Virus record (IMG/VR): IMGVR_UViG_3300024520_000399
Location: 1 to 28,087 of that record
Strand: one strand, 5' to 3'
DNA: 28,087 nucleotides
Origin: a virus
Each line of letters begins with the position of its first letter. Positions within the stretch are counted from its first letter, which is position 1. Below, piece after piece: positions 15,861 to 22,969 of the stretch. Both the position numbers and the translations under genes were made by a program. The notes under the pieces were generated by a model. That model made no database searches. It was not told the origin of the DNA and was given only the letters and a program-made list of their open reading frames with translations.

Positions 15861-17864
15861 TTATTGTCCTATGCCGTTTATTCCGGCTATTGGGGGTTGA
15901 ACTGGACCGGCTCCTCCTAATGGAGGAACTCCTGGCCCGCCTGGTTGTTGAGGCTGTTCGGCCCCTACAAAACTTTGCCCGCTTAGTTCTGGGGCTTGAG
16001 ACACTTGTGTTGCTGCCTTAGCTTCTCCCAATCCTTCTATCTGCTGCTTGAACTTCTGGTGCATAGCGATGTGAAGGACTTCCTCTGGCGTTCCTTTTGA
16101 TTCTTGTTGGTGGACGTGTAAGTGAGAGTCGTGGTCCTCATTCATCATTGCCGGTATAAATACCCCCGACCCTAACAAACGACTCTCCTGCATTGGGTTC
16201 TCTTTGCGCTTAAGCAAATTATCATTGCGCACATCGAACACCTTCACTCCCTCTTTCATCAATTCTTCGTAATCTATTTGAGCCAGTAACTTAGGGTCGG
16301 TAGCTGCAAATCCAACAAAGCCCTGGAGTTTAGAAGCTCTAGCTTGCTCTGAGTCTCTTAAGGTAGACCCTGCTTGGATTCTTGTTGATACGTCCTCTGG
16401 TAGGTCTTTTTTAGTAATGACTAGGAATGATCTTTTAGCGTCCCCTTGTAAGCGCTCTTTCCCAATTCTCTCTTGAGTGTTTAAGAAAGCGTTATCTGTC
16501 ATCTCAGTTAAACGGACCGTGCGGGTTGAAGAGTAATTCTCCTTCATTAAGATAATCCACTTACGTGCTATCTGACCCATCACCTCTTCTAAAATCTCTA
16601 ATTGCTCGCTTGAAACTTCTCTAGCCGCGAACTCAACCGCCTTTACCTCTGTGGCTGTCTTGTCTCCACCGGACTGGCGGGGGGCTTGTTTAGATATAAT
16701 CTGAATGTCTTGTCTAGCGGCGGCCTCACCTTGGAATGTCGCTGCCCCTACTGGTGCGTGGATCAAAGGCTCAATGTCCTGGTTTGCATCCAACTCAACC
16801 ACAGCTCCATCAATAGAAGACTTAAGCTGTGCTTTCTGATCCTCTGTGAAGTTACCACCCCTGCCCTTATACTTAGCAGCGGCTTTCTTGGCGTTGCGAG
16901 CTAGCATTGTCCTGTATTTAGACACTTCTCTTAGTTGTTTGTCCCAGAACTGGTAGTCACTTTGCGGGTTTGGCCTATCGGGGATCGCATTATAGGCTAG
17001 GAAGTCGTACATAGAGTCGAACTTCTTAAACATAGGCTTACGGTCGAAGACTTTATTGTTAATGCCTGTGACTAGAGTGAATATCTCCCCACACGCTCTA
17101 TTCTCTATCTCGATATACTCACCGAACTGGAATTCAGGTCTGACCGCTTCATTGAAGTCAGCGGAGCCTGAGGAAGACTTCTCAACACTTATATCTTTCT
17201 TGTTCTTAATACCAAACTTGCTGGCGATGTTATTAATGGTGTCAGATACTTGATGCCCTATCCAACTAGAAGACTCATAGCTTGTAGCATCTGGGTCCCT
17301 TAATAGAGCCTGAAGGGGGATTCTCTGTGTTCTGACCTCATCGTTCTTCTCAGAATCGTCATAAACAGTAGGTTTGAAGTTCTTCTCGTTCATAAAAGAA
17401 GTCTTAAACCCGCATACCCCGTAGAACTTAGAAGACAGTATACCAGATCGCATACGCTCCTTCATCTTCAGAGATTCCCACTTAGCATTGACTAGAATCT
17501 CTGAAACCTCTGCCTCTGCTTCTGTACCTGGTGTCTCGTTGTCTGCAAATATCTTGGGGTTCTTAGAATACATCCCCGGGATTGACTGCTTTATGTCTAC
17601 GTAGATTAAATTGACGTAAACAGCGTCATCGTCTGAATCTTTTAGAAAGTCTGGGTTGTTCTCGTAAGCTCTGACATGCTTATCGCCGGCCGCAAGCATA
17701 TCTTCACGGTCCTTCTTAGCTAAGGATACGCGCGCCTTCCACTTCTCTATATGGATGGGCTTTTTTCTCTTGGTCTTGTCTTCTTGAGGGTTTTTGTCGT
17801 CTTCTACTTCTTTATGAGGCAATTCAGGACTCAAAGCTTCGACTAAGCTATTTCTTCGACACAA
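15861..17864 (-). CDS. Portal protein (P22-type, large)
   Basis: 667 residues if the TTG at 17864 is the start. No in-frame ATG occurs until about codon 57, so a TTG start is likely, though the exact codon is uncertain. Features typical of portals: a charged N-terminus with RVSLAKKDREDM, then ENNPDFLKDSDDDAVYVNLI, a barrel region, SGGDKTATEVKAVEFAAREV (about 397-416), a conserved-looking motif of large portals, and a Pro/Gly/Gln-rich tail. A dodecameric ring through which DNA is packaged. It follows the terminase gene across a 283-base gap. Confidence 0.85.
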   Translation of the reverse strand: MCRRNSLVEALSPELPHKEVEDDKNPQEDKTKRKKPIHIEKWKARVSLAKKDREDMLAAGDKHVRAYENNPDFLKDSDDDAVYVNLIYVDIKQSIPGMYSKNPKIFADNETPGTEAEAEVSEILVNAKWESLKMKERMRSGILSSKFYGVCGFKTSFMNEKNFKPTVYDDSEKNDEVRTQRIPLQALLRDPDATSYESSSWIGHQVSDTINNIASKFGIKNKKDISVEKSSSGSADFNEAVRPEFQFGEYIEIENRACGEIFTLVTGINNKVFDRKPMFKKFDSMYDFLAYNAIPDRPNPQSDYQFWDKQLREVSKYRTMLARNAKKAAAKYKGRGGNFTEDQKAQLKSSIDGAVVELDANQDIEPLIHAPVGAATFQGEAAARQDIQIISKQAPRQSGGDKTATEVKAVEFAAREVSSEQLEILEEVMGQIARKWIILMKENYSSTRTVRLTEMTDNAFLNTQERIGKERLQGDAKRSFLVITKKDLPEDVSTRIQAGSTLRDSEQARASKLQGFVGFAATDPKLLAQIDYEELMKEGVKVFDVRNDNLLKRKENPMQESRLLGSGVFIPAMMNEDHDSHLHVHQQESKGTPEEVLHIAMHQKFKQQIEGLGEAKAATQVSQAPELSGQSFVGAEQPQQPGGPGVPPLGGAGPVQPPIAGINGIGQ

Positions 17865-17984
17865 AGAGCCTACTAGAGTTCGTTGATTTGCACAAATAAA
17901 AAGTTAAGGGCTAATACGCTACACCAAAACCTAATTTCACTTCACTGGAAACGGGCCACAAAAGCCCACAAACTAAACTGGGAC

Positions 17985-17999
17985 ACTTTTAGTAAAAGT
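17985..17999. promoter_or_regulatory. 15-bp palindrome in the terminase-portal gap
   Basis: ACTTTTAGTAAAAGT is a perfect inverted repeat with seven-base arms around one central base. It sits about 120 bases upstream of the portal start and could be an operator or an mRNA element. No protein can be assigned. Confidence 0.4.
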
Positions 18000-18034
18000 A
18001 ATTCTTTTTGGTCACTGACTAAAAGCCTCATATT

Positions 18035-18061
18035 AGAATAAAATACAGTGATTAATTTCAA
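18035..18061 (-). promoter_or_regulatory. Weak candidate promoter for the portal/structural operon
   Basis: On the minus strand TTGAAA (18061-18056) and TATTCT (18040-18035) are separated by 15 bases, shorter than the ideal 17. It lies in the only sizeable non-coding gap of the leftward arm, upstream of portal. The match is modest and may be chance. Confidence 0.25.
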
Positions 18062-18080
18062 TTGCAGGCGAGTTAACAGC

Positions 18081-18110
18081 GCCTTGGGGGTTGTCGAGTC
18101 CCCCCAAGGC
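18081..18110. other. Perfect 10-bp stem-loop between terminase and portal
   Basis: GCCTTGGGGG (18081-18090) is exactly complementary to CCCCCAAGGC (18101-18110) around a ten-base loop. No U-run follows on either strand, so it is not a standard intrinsic terminator. It starts 38 bases after the terminase stop. Possible roles: mRNA processing or stability element, or a DNA structure linked to packaging. Confidence 0.6.
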
Positions 18111-18147
18111 AAGTACCAGCGGTTCATCCGCACCGTTTGTTAACAAC

Positions 18148-19542
18148 TTAGAAAGTATTCGCTCTCGCTGCCCTATCTTCTCGCTCCGACTGAGCACGGG
18201 CTGCTTCCATATCCGTCTTGTATATAACTTTTGTCTCTAAGTGCGGAGATTTCCTAGACATTAAGTATAACCTGCAAGATTCTAGGCCGTGATCTGAAAC
18301 CTTATCACTTATATCCTCAGGCTTATTCTTGTGTCGCACCGCACTTGATAGCTCTTCAATTAAATTAACACAGTCATTTGAAATGTGCCACTTGGATTCT
18401 CTTCCTACTACAACGCCTTTTGAATCTAGCACGTCGATAGGCTTTAAGAACTCCCGCATATGACTCCAACCAGCCACTCTAGAGGAATCCCCCATTATTA
18501 AAGGAACACCTTCATCAGCCCATATTTCTTTTCTCTGAACACTCATTATCTTACCAAACTTGTAATGAGCTATGTGAACTGGGAACGATTGGGGATCGCC
18601 AATAGAATAATCTATGACCTCATCACCTGTTATTTCTTTAATTTCTCTAGCTGCGTCTATATCTAAGTAATTAGTCTTGTACCACTCTCGGTATGTCCAG
18701 ATATGATTGTCCGGAGCAATAGCGTGCCAATATACTGCCATCGGTGCTCCGTAACCCCAATCCACCGAGATACACCGCTTCCAATGCTTATTAATAACTA
18801 CGTCGTTAGGATTGTAAACAGTGAGATCTCTTGAGAACTTATCAAAGAACATTCCCTCGAGAACATCCCATGACCCATCCCTCCAAGCCTTCCTTAACTC
18901 ATCCGGTAATCCGTCGAGCCACTGCAGGTATCCAGGGTCTTTCTCTATTAAGGTAGGGTTGTCGTCTACTGTCCCAGGGATGAACATTCTACTTCTACCA
19001 GTCTTAGGGTCTGGGAACTTAGTCATTGCTGGGGCTGGGGAGACAAATCGCTTCTTTACCCAAGTATGACCCGGGCCTGTTGGGTTTGTAGTAGCGAACA
19101 TCCGAGCGTCTAATCCGTCTATTGTGGAACGACAACTCCCTAAGAGCTTTAAGTAGTTAAGTTCACTGTCAATCTGAGTCAGCTCTTCAATCAACATCCG
19201 CTGATACTCATGGCCCAAGTACTTCCCCAAGGCCTTCTCATCGTTCAAATGTCCTGTGATTATCTTAGCACCAGTGTCAAAGCGGAACTCTGCTGGCTTC
19301 CCTACTACCCGGCATCCAAGGCTTCGGTACATATGCTCAGCTCTATCTACCCAATCCTTTAAATCCTCTGAGTTCTGCCGAATTACCAGCCCTCGGTATC
19401 TAGGCTGGTGAATGCCCTTGAGCATCCAGACTATCCCACAATCAGTCTTCCCAGGCCCACGGGCTCCACCATACAGGATCTCAAAGCATCTCTGCTTCAA
19501 GGCAAACTCTTGCTTGGGCCAGGGCTTCCAGAATTCAGTCAT
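18148..19542 (-). CDS. terL: Terminase large subunit (packaging ATPase/nuclease)
   Basis: 464 residues from the ATG at 19542, which has GGAG seven bases upstream; a GTG 12 codons earlier has no ribosome site. The ATPase domain shows Walker A GGARGPGKT (25-33), Walker B MLIEE (116-120) and a coupling motif ATTNPTG (150-156). The RNase H-like nuclease domain shows SVDWGYG (D261), SIGDP (D316) and SDHGLES (D417) as acidic residues. Together these identify the motor that packages DNA through the portal and cuts concatemers. The start overlaps the 38-residue membrane-protein gene by eight bases, so expression is coupled to it. Confidence 0.95.
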   Translation of the reverse strand: MTEFWKPWPKQEFALKQRCFEILYGGARGPGKTDCGIVWMLKGIHQPRYRGLVIRQNSEDLKDWVDRAEHMYRSLGCRVVGKPAEFRFDTGAKIITGHLNDEKALGKYLGHEYQRMLIEELTQIDSELNYLKLLGSCRSTIDGLDARMFATTNPTGPGHTWVKKRFVSPAPAMTKFPDPKTGRSRMFIPGTVDDNPTLIEKDPGYLQWLDGLPDELRKAWRDGSWDVLEGMFFDKFSRDLTVYNPNDVVINKHWKRCISVDWGYGAPMAVYWHAIAPDNHIWTYREWYKTNYLDIDAAREIKEITGDEVIDYSIGDPQSFPVHIAHYKFGKIMSVQRKEIWADEGVPLIMGDSSRVAGWSHMREFLKPIDVLDSKGVVVGRESKWHISNDCVNLIEELSSAVRHKNKPEDISDKVSDHGLESCRLYLMSRKSPHLETKVIYKTDMEAARAQSEREDRAARANTF

Positions 19543-19651
19543 CAAACATCTCCGATACAAAACGGATAACAACGTCACTAGTAAACAAAACAGCGTAAAT
19601 AATTCCTATTACAACCGCTACAAATATAGCGCTAATCAACAGAGTTCCCAT
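19535..19651 (-). CDS. 38-residue single-pass membrane protein, coupled to the terminase gene
   Basis: A small ORF, M-G-T-L-L-I-S-A-I then a hydrophobic stretch (about residues 4-24, VAVVIGIIYAVLF) and a short tail ending SEMFDD. AGAGGA lies about six bases before the ATG. Its stop lies within the terminase start (ATGACTGA), giving an eight-base overlap. Third of three consecutive membrane-protein genes ahead of the terminase. It may be a holin, antiholin or membrane anchor; the sequence gives no family. Confidence 0.65.
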   Translation of the reverse strand: MGTLLISAIFVAVVIGIIYAVLFTSDVVIRFVSEMFDD

Positions 19652-19665
19652 ATTAAATCCTCTTC

Positions 19666-19776
19666 TCAATCTCCATACTTTACCCATACCATTAGAATTA
19701 TTGATAATACTATAAATGCTATTACTGTGGGGATATATACAAACTGCCCCCAGGTTATTGGGTCATTCCAGCCCAT
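19666..19776 (-). CDS. 36-residue single-pass membrane protein
   Basis: Begins MGWNDPITWGQFVYIPTVIA, continues as a hydrophobic segment to about residue 32, and ends WVKYGD. GGAG lies six bases before the ATG. The ATG shares its first base with the preceding gene's TAA stop (TAATG), so translation is coupled. The next gene follows after 14 bases with its own ribosome site. The layout resembles tiny phage holin-region proteins, but no family is recognisable. Confidence 0.65.
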   Translation of the reverse strand: MGWNDPITWGQFVYIPTVIAFIVLSIILMVWVKYGD

Positions 19777-20147
19777 TAAAGACTCCAAACATAATAAAGA
19801 ACAACTAAGCAAGCAGCACCAGCAGCTAGAGACAACCCCCACCTTCGCTCTCTTGCCCTAGATTCCGCCAATATAACATCTATCTGATCTCTAATTGCCT
19901 TATCCTCATAACCAGCATTCAACCTTTCAGTCACAAGCGAGTTGTATGAAGGGTAAGCGTCAAAGTCCTCACCGCATTCCTGGCAAGGAGCCATCCAATC
20001 ACCATTTTCATCTTGGTCTATAATACTACCGACCTTAGCCGAACATATGTGTGTTGGGAAAGTCTCAGGGTCATTGACCTTACTGAAATACACCGTTCTA
20101 TCTTGCTTAACACCTTCAACTAATGCTGAACATCCGTCCTCATTCAT
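19776..20147 (-). CDS. Tail-anchored membrane protein with a CxxC motif
   Basis: 123 residues. A soluble domain contains CQEC (C55, C58) with a third cysteine at C35, suggesting metal binding. A basic stretch (SRARERRW, 97-104) precedes one C-terminal hydrophobic segment (about 105-122, ending YYVWSL), so the N-terminus is probably in the cytoplasm. The start overlaps the preceding gene by ATGA, with the purine-rich GGGGGAAGA before it, and the stop overlaps the next membrane gene (TAATG). Function unknown. Confidence 0.7.
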   Translation of the reverse strand: MNEDGCSALVEGVKQDRTVYFSKVNDPETFPTHICSAKVGSIIDQDENGDWMAPCQECGEDFDAYPSYNSLVTERLNAGYEDKAIRDQIDVILAESRARERRWGLSLAAGAACLVVLYYVWSL

Positions 20148-20320
20148 TCTTCCCCCCTTGTAAGATAATCTGTACCGTCTTCTTTCTCAGCCATATCCAC
20201 CCTCGTTAAATAATCTGTCCCTGGTATCCAAACTGTGTCATTCTTATCAAATTCTATCTCGATACCATTAAAAAGAACCTTCTCTGTTAATTCTTTAATG
20301 TCAGGTTCTATTGTTGCCAT
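20144..20320 (-). CDS. Small protein with a duplicated DGTDYLTR-type element
   Basis: 58 residues from the ATG at 20320, which has AGGA six bases upstream; a TTG two codons before is a weaker choice. Residues GTDYLTR occur twice, near residues 34 and 50, separated by VDMAEKED. The second copy could also be read as a 16-codon peptide from an internal ATG with a GAGGG site before it. Ends GEE with the GAAGAATGA junction into the next gene. No family recognised. Confidence 0.6.
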   Translation of the reverse strand: MATIEPDIKELTEKVLFNGIEIEFDKNDTVWIPGTDYLTRVDMAEKEDGTDYLTRGEE

Positions 20321-20406
20321 ATCCAATCCTCAAAGTTCCATTTCTCTATTATAGCCCAATAACACATCTCTTCTAGTAGCTGGTTGTAGTCAGTCTTTGT
20401 CATCAT
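20308..20406 (-). CDS. 32-residue ORF, Trp-rich
   Basis: A short reading frame beginning with two ATG codons (MMTKTDYNQLLEEM) and ending WNFEDWIWQQ. The first ATG overlaps the TGA of the upstream gene (ATGA) and the TAG overlaps the next gene by 13 bases. Overlap at both ends fits the operon's style. The Shine-Dalgarno is weak, so translation would depend on coupling. It may be real; it is too short for certainty. Confidence 0.4.
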   Translation of the reverse strand: MMTKTDYNQLLEEMCYWAIIEKWNFEDWIWQQ

Positions 20407-20612
20407 AGGTCGCCATGCTTCATCATATCTTCAGCTAGCTCCTTGAAGTACTTATCCTGTTGTTTCGGTGACAAACCACTTATTTGTATAGCTTTAGGAC
20501 ATTCCTTCTCCCCAAACAACTCACCTAAAGACTTATACATCTCTTTGGCTTCTTCGACTGTCACCCTCCAGTCTTTGTTGCCTGCTGAAATAATTATGTG
20601 TCTAATCATCAT
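20403..20612 (-). CDS. Small uncharacterised early protein
   Basis: 69 residues from the ATG at 20612 (MMIRHIIISAGNKDWRVTVE), or one codon shorter from the second ATG, which is nearer a good distance from GGGAG. It overlaps the end of the upstream gene by 11 bases. The protein has a short beta hairpin then helices rich in Lys and Glu, with FGEKECPKAIQISG. Not recognised. Confidence 0.6.
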   Translation of the reverse strand: MMIRHIIISAGNKDWRVTVEEAKEMYKSLGELFGEKECPKAIQISGLSPKQQDKYFKELAEDMMKHGDL

Positions 20613-20835
20613 ACTCCCAACCAAATTGCCTGAATCCGTACCATCGCTCTACTGGAACATCCACACTCATTGCCTCTGTTGCTGACCCACTTATGTTGTA
20701 TTTCTTGCTCTCATCGCCAACAAACCCACACTCACCAACCCATTTGACCTTAACCACCCAGCCCCATTCCTTGTAATGAGAGTTGGTTAGCTCTTTACCC
20801 ACTAAGCTTTGATCGTTTGGTTTTATGTTAATCAT
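20602..20835 (-). CDS. Small beta-rich early protein
   Basis: 77 residues, Trp/Val-rich (GWVVKVKWVGECGFVGD), ending FGWEYDD. The start overlaps the upstream gene by ATGA and has a strong GGAGG upstream formed by that gene's last codons. No family recognised; the composition suggests a compact beta-fold. Confidence 0.65.
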   Translation of the reverse strand: MINIKPNDQSLVGKELTNSHYKEWGWVVKVKWVGECGFVGDESKKYNISGSATEAMSVDVPVERWYGFRQFGWEYDD

Positions 20836-21065
20836 TCTTCCTCCAGCATGTCATTAAAAAGAAGGAATGCTTGTTCATAAGCTCGAACTATCTTCTTAAC
20901 ATTCTCAATGCCACCACAGGCCTCTACGTCATTTTGCAGTAAGCTCATATCAAACCCTATGAATTTAAAATCTGGATGCTCTACCGACAGCTTCAACCGA
21001 GATACCCAGACGGCTTGATGCTTCATCTTCTTGAAATCTTCAAATTCTATCTCTTTTACGTTCAT
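20832..21065 (-). CDS. Small helical early protein
   Basis: 77 residues starting MNVKEIEFEDFKKMK, acidic overall and ending MLEEE. The end region carries GAGGAAGAATGA, which acts as the ribosome site for the next gene. Overlap with upstream gene by ATGA. No motif recognised. Confidence 0.65.
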   Translation of the reverse strand: MNVKEIEFEDFKKMKHQAVWVSRLKLSVEHPDFKFIGFDMSLLQNDVEACGGIENVKKIVRAYEQAFLLFNDMLEEE

Positions 21066-21256
21066 TCTTCCCCATCTGCCATAACATTTTTAGAGTACGA
21101 GCCTTCCGCATAGTCCTCGTACCACATCAAAAGCCGTTCTTTTTTCCCCGAAGCATCTATGTAGTAACCCATTTGATACTTCCAAAACATCAAGCTCCTT
21201 AGGTAGAACGACCAAAAGGTCTGGTCTCGTCTGAGGTGTATACATCTAATCTTCAT
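21062..21256 (-). CDS. Small aromatic-rich early protein
   Basis: 64 residues, basic and Tyr/Trp/Phe-rich in the first half (FWSFYLRSLMFWKYQMGYYI), acidic at the end. It might associate with membranes or nucleic acid but has no clear membrane span. Joined to both neighbours by ATGA overlaps, with GGGGGAAGA as ribosome site. Not recognised. Confidence 0.6.
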   Translation of the reverse strand: MKIRCIHLRRDQTFWSFYLRSLMFWKYQMGYYIDASGKKERLLMWYEDYAEGSYSKNVMADGEE

Positions 21257-21627
21257 TCTTCCCCCTTAGGTGCTGGATTGGCGCCGGTCTGCTTTGGGTT
21301 CTCATTCCAAACTTTCTCGAATGCCCGCTTAAACTCTGTGTTATCCCACACAAAGTCCAACTCACCCTCATCTATACTCACGTACTTCTCTTCTCTATCG
21401 TCATTAATCCAGAAGATTAGTCCTGCATACTCCCTAGTTCTTACCTTATCACCTATAAATACCTTGGATTCTACTCTAGGGCCCTTAGATACTATTATGC
21501 CCTCACAAGGAGTAATCTCCTCTATTTTAGCTAAGATAATGCCATGATTAGCTCTGTTATCCCACTTATCTAGCTTAATTATGACTTTCTTGCCTAATGC
21601 TCTTAGGTCTTGTGGTTTATAGTTCAT
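21253..21627 (-). CDS. GroES-like co-chaperonin
   Basis: 124 residues; residues about 11-95 follow the GroES (Cpn10) pattern. GKKVIIKLD (12-20) matches the first strand, HGIIL (28-32) sits where the mobile-loop hydrophobic tripeptide that contacts GroEL should be, EGIIVSKGP (42-50) and FIGDKVRTREYAG (57-69) match the GxVVxVGxG and VGDxVLFxKYAG segments, and EEKYVSIDEGEL (79-90) the final strand. A helical extension of about 30 residues follows. Phage homologues (T4 gp31) adapt host GroEL to fold the capsid protein. Start overlaps the upstream gene by ATGA. Confidence 0.75.
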   Translation of the reverse strand: MNYKPQDLRALGKKVIIKLDKWDNRANHGIILAKIEEITPCEGIIVSKGPRVESKVFIGDKVRTREYAGLIFWINDDREEKYVSIDEGELDFVWDNTEFKRAFEKVWNENPKQTGANPAPKGEE

Positions 21628-21854
21628 TTTACCGCCGTAGTAATATCGCTTATCAACTTAATAGTTGCGTCCTTTAGCTCCTTTGAAAGAATCACCAACT
21701 CTTCATTCTTTTCTATCAATTTGATGATGGATTGGCCGAAGTCTCTAGCCATTGATGGGTTCTCAAACATATCCACTAGCCTTGAATCAAGCTTGGTTCC
21801 CTCTACTGCCACTGCAAAAGGATCAGCTAGCCATCTTAGTTCTGTATTAGTCAT
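21624..21854 (-). CDS. Small helical early protein
   Basis: 76 residues from the ATG at 21854 (MTNTELRWLADPFAVAVEGT), which overlaps the preceding stop as ATGACTAA; a GTG one codon earlier is less likely. The second half is an amphipathic helix rich in Lys, Glu, Ile and Leu (IIKLIEKNEELVILSKELKD). It immediately precedes the GroES-like gene. Not recognised. Confidence 0.6.
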   Translation of the reverse strand: MTNTELRWLADPFAVAVEGTKLDSRLVDMFENPSMARDFGQSIIKLIEKNEELVILSKELKDATIKLISDITTAVK

Positions 21855-22083
21855 CACTAAATATCCGATCTGTAATTTTATGTGCGGCGAAAAGTATTAT
21901 ACTCATGACTGAAATTGCGAACAAAACAGACCCAAATAAGTCCCCTTTTAATTTAATGGTAACCATAATAGCTAAATATAACCAAGCTGCACACACAGAA
22001 ACCAGAAGCCCCCACAAAACAGTCAGCTCAATCCTCTCTGAGCTGCTATAATCATGCCATCTTTGCTTTTTGTTATCCACCAT
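21847..22083 (-). CDS. Small protein with two membrane segments
   Basis: 78 residues from the ATG at 22083 (MVDNKKQRWHDYSSSERIEL); a TTG five codons earlier is less likely. Two hydrophobic segments: VLWGLLVSVCAAWLYLAIMV and VLFAISVMSIILFAAHKI, joined by a short loop KLKGDLFG. The start overlaps the preceding gene by 11 bases. Both termini probably face the cytoplasm. Function unknown; could be a holin or a superinfection-exclusion membrane protein. Confidence 0.6.
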   Translation of the reverse strand: MVDNKKQRWHDYSSSERIELTVLWGLLVSVCAAWLYLAIMVTIKLKGDLFGSVLFAISVMSIILFAAHKITDRIFSDD

Positions 22084-22438
22084 CACCCTTACTAACAAAC
22101 TCTATTGTTGTTGCTGTGTTTATAACCTTTTTACATTTGTATGTTAGTCCGCTCAGAAAACCTCCATTAGCCCGTGTAGATGAACAGGGTACTTCTTCCA
22201 CCCATTCTTTTAACCTCTGGTAAGTATTACCGTCCATCAACACCAATTCAGGTGCCATGCCCACCAACAGCTTGAACTCACTGAAATTCTTCTCCATAAC
22301 CGCCATTAAATCATCATCTTCTGCCACTACTGTCACTCTGGAGTATGCCTTAGTCCTTAGCTCTTTAGCCTGACGCTTAAGGACCTCTAGCTCATTCTCT
22401 GCTAGCTCTATCTGAAACTCTATGCTCTTAAGATTCAT
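22073..22438 (-). CDS. Uncharacterised early protein, N-terminal coiled coil
   Basis: 121 residues. Residues 1-30 form a Glu/Leu/Lys-rich helix with a likely coiled coil (LAENELEVLKRQAKELRTK). The second half contains PELVLMDGNTYQRLKEWV and a beta-prone segment ending FVSKGDGG. The gene overlaps both neighbours. Not recognised as a family. Confidence 0.65.
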   Translation of the reverse strand: MNLKSIEFQIELAENELEVLKRQAKELRTKAYSRVTVVAEDDDLMAVMEKNFSEFKLLVGMAPELVLMDGNTYQRLKEWVEEVPCSSTRANGGFLSGLTYKCKKVINTATTIEFVSKGDGG

Positions 22439-22764
22439 CCCACCACCTCATAGTTCTCTTCGAAATAACCCTTAGATTCCTTATGGTACCCTGCACTAGT
22501 AGTTACTACATAATCACCTGGGCAGACAAGATTACCACTCTTATTCCCAAAATCTATCCATCCATGTTGTAGTTTGATTTTACCGCAGACTTTACACTCT
22601 TCTAGGCCATCCCTCTCTGGGCTCTGATAGTATCTTACTACCTTCCCTTCTCCTTGGTATGGCCCTAGTCTTGAATCACCAACGACTAGATTGTCGTCTT
22701 CTGGATGATCTCCGTTGACCCACCATTGTGTAGCCTCGATGATCTCTTTCTTCTGGTACTTCAT
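22435..22764 (-). CDS. Conserved phage protein of the PGDY/PGDW family
   Basis: 109 residues. It begins MKYQKKEIIEATQWW, and after a CKVCG...HGW region has VCPGDYVVTTSAG and ends YFEENYEVV. This is the pattern of a very common small phage protein (KYRKKP..IEAxQW ... PGDWIIxG...FExTYE). The inserted part (CKVCGKIKLQHGW, C and H residues) looks like a small zinc knuckle. The AGGGGG before the ATG is a clear ribosome site. Function of the family is unknown. Confidence 0.7.
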   Translation of the reverse strand: MKYQKKEIIEATQWWVNGDHPEDDNLVVGDSRLGPYQGEGKVVRYYQSPERDGLEECKVCGKIKLQHGWIDFGNKSGNLVCPGDYVVTTSAGYHKESKGYFEENYEVVG

Positions 22765-22771
22765 CTAACCC

Positions 22772-22969
22772 CCTATGAGTTATTCTTCGTCTTGAGGGAT
22801 GTCAGCGACTCTTTCCCAGCCATCCCTTTCATAAGTCCACACTGTGCCATCATCACATAATACACATAAATGCTTAGTGAAACTGTCTGTCACCTGGAAC
22901 TGTATATCAACTATTTTACGTTTTCTATCTACAATTGAAGTCACTTAAACCTCCTATGAGTTATTCTTC
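22772..22969. repeat. 17-bp direct repeat at two adjacent gene junctions
   Basis: CCTATGAGTTATTCTTC occurs at 22772-22788 and 22953-22969. On the minus strand each copy contains the last Glu-Glu codons, the TAA stop and a GAGxTAxTCATAGG spacer that places a (G)GAGG or AGGGGG ribosome site before the next gene. The two copies flank the 54-residue gene, so that gene and one junction could have arisen by duplication or insertion. Confidence 0.7.
22780..22944 (-). CDS. 54-residue small early protein
   Basis: A short gene with a GTG start (22944) and AGGAGG at ideal spacing. Protein MTSIVDRKRKIVDIQFQVTD, then a short region with CVLCDDG (one CxxC) and WTYERDGWERV, ending PQDEE. Flanked by the 17-bp repeat. 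Not recognised; the ribosome site and clean reading frame support it. Confidence 0.7.
   Translation of the reverse strand: MTSIVDRKRKIVDIQFQVTDSFTKHLCVLCDDGTVWTYERDGWERVADIPQDEE

Noticed and set aside
18081-18110. T-arm of a tRNA (GGGGG...TCGAGT...CCCCC)
   Set aside because: The loop is ten bases and no D-arm or anticodon arm is found upstream.
17942-18133. 63-codon minus-strand frame in the terminase-portal gap
   Set aside because: No ribosome site, and it runs across the stem-loop and palindrome; composition looks like non-coding sequence.
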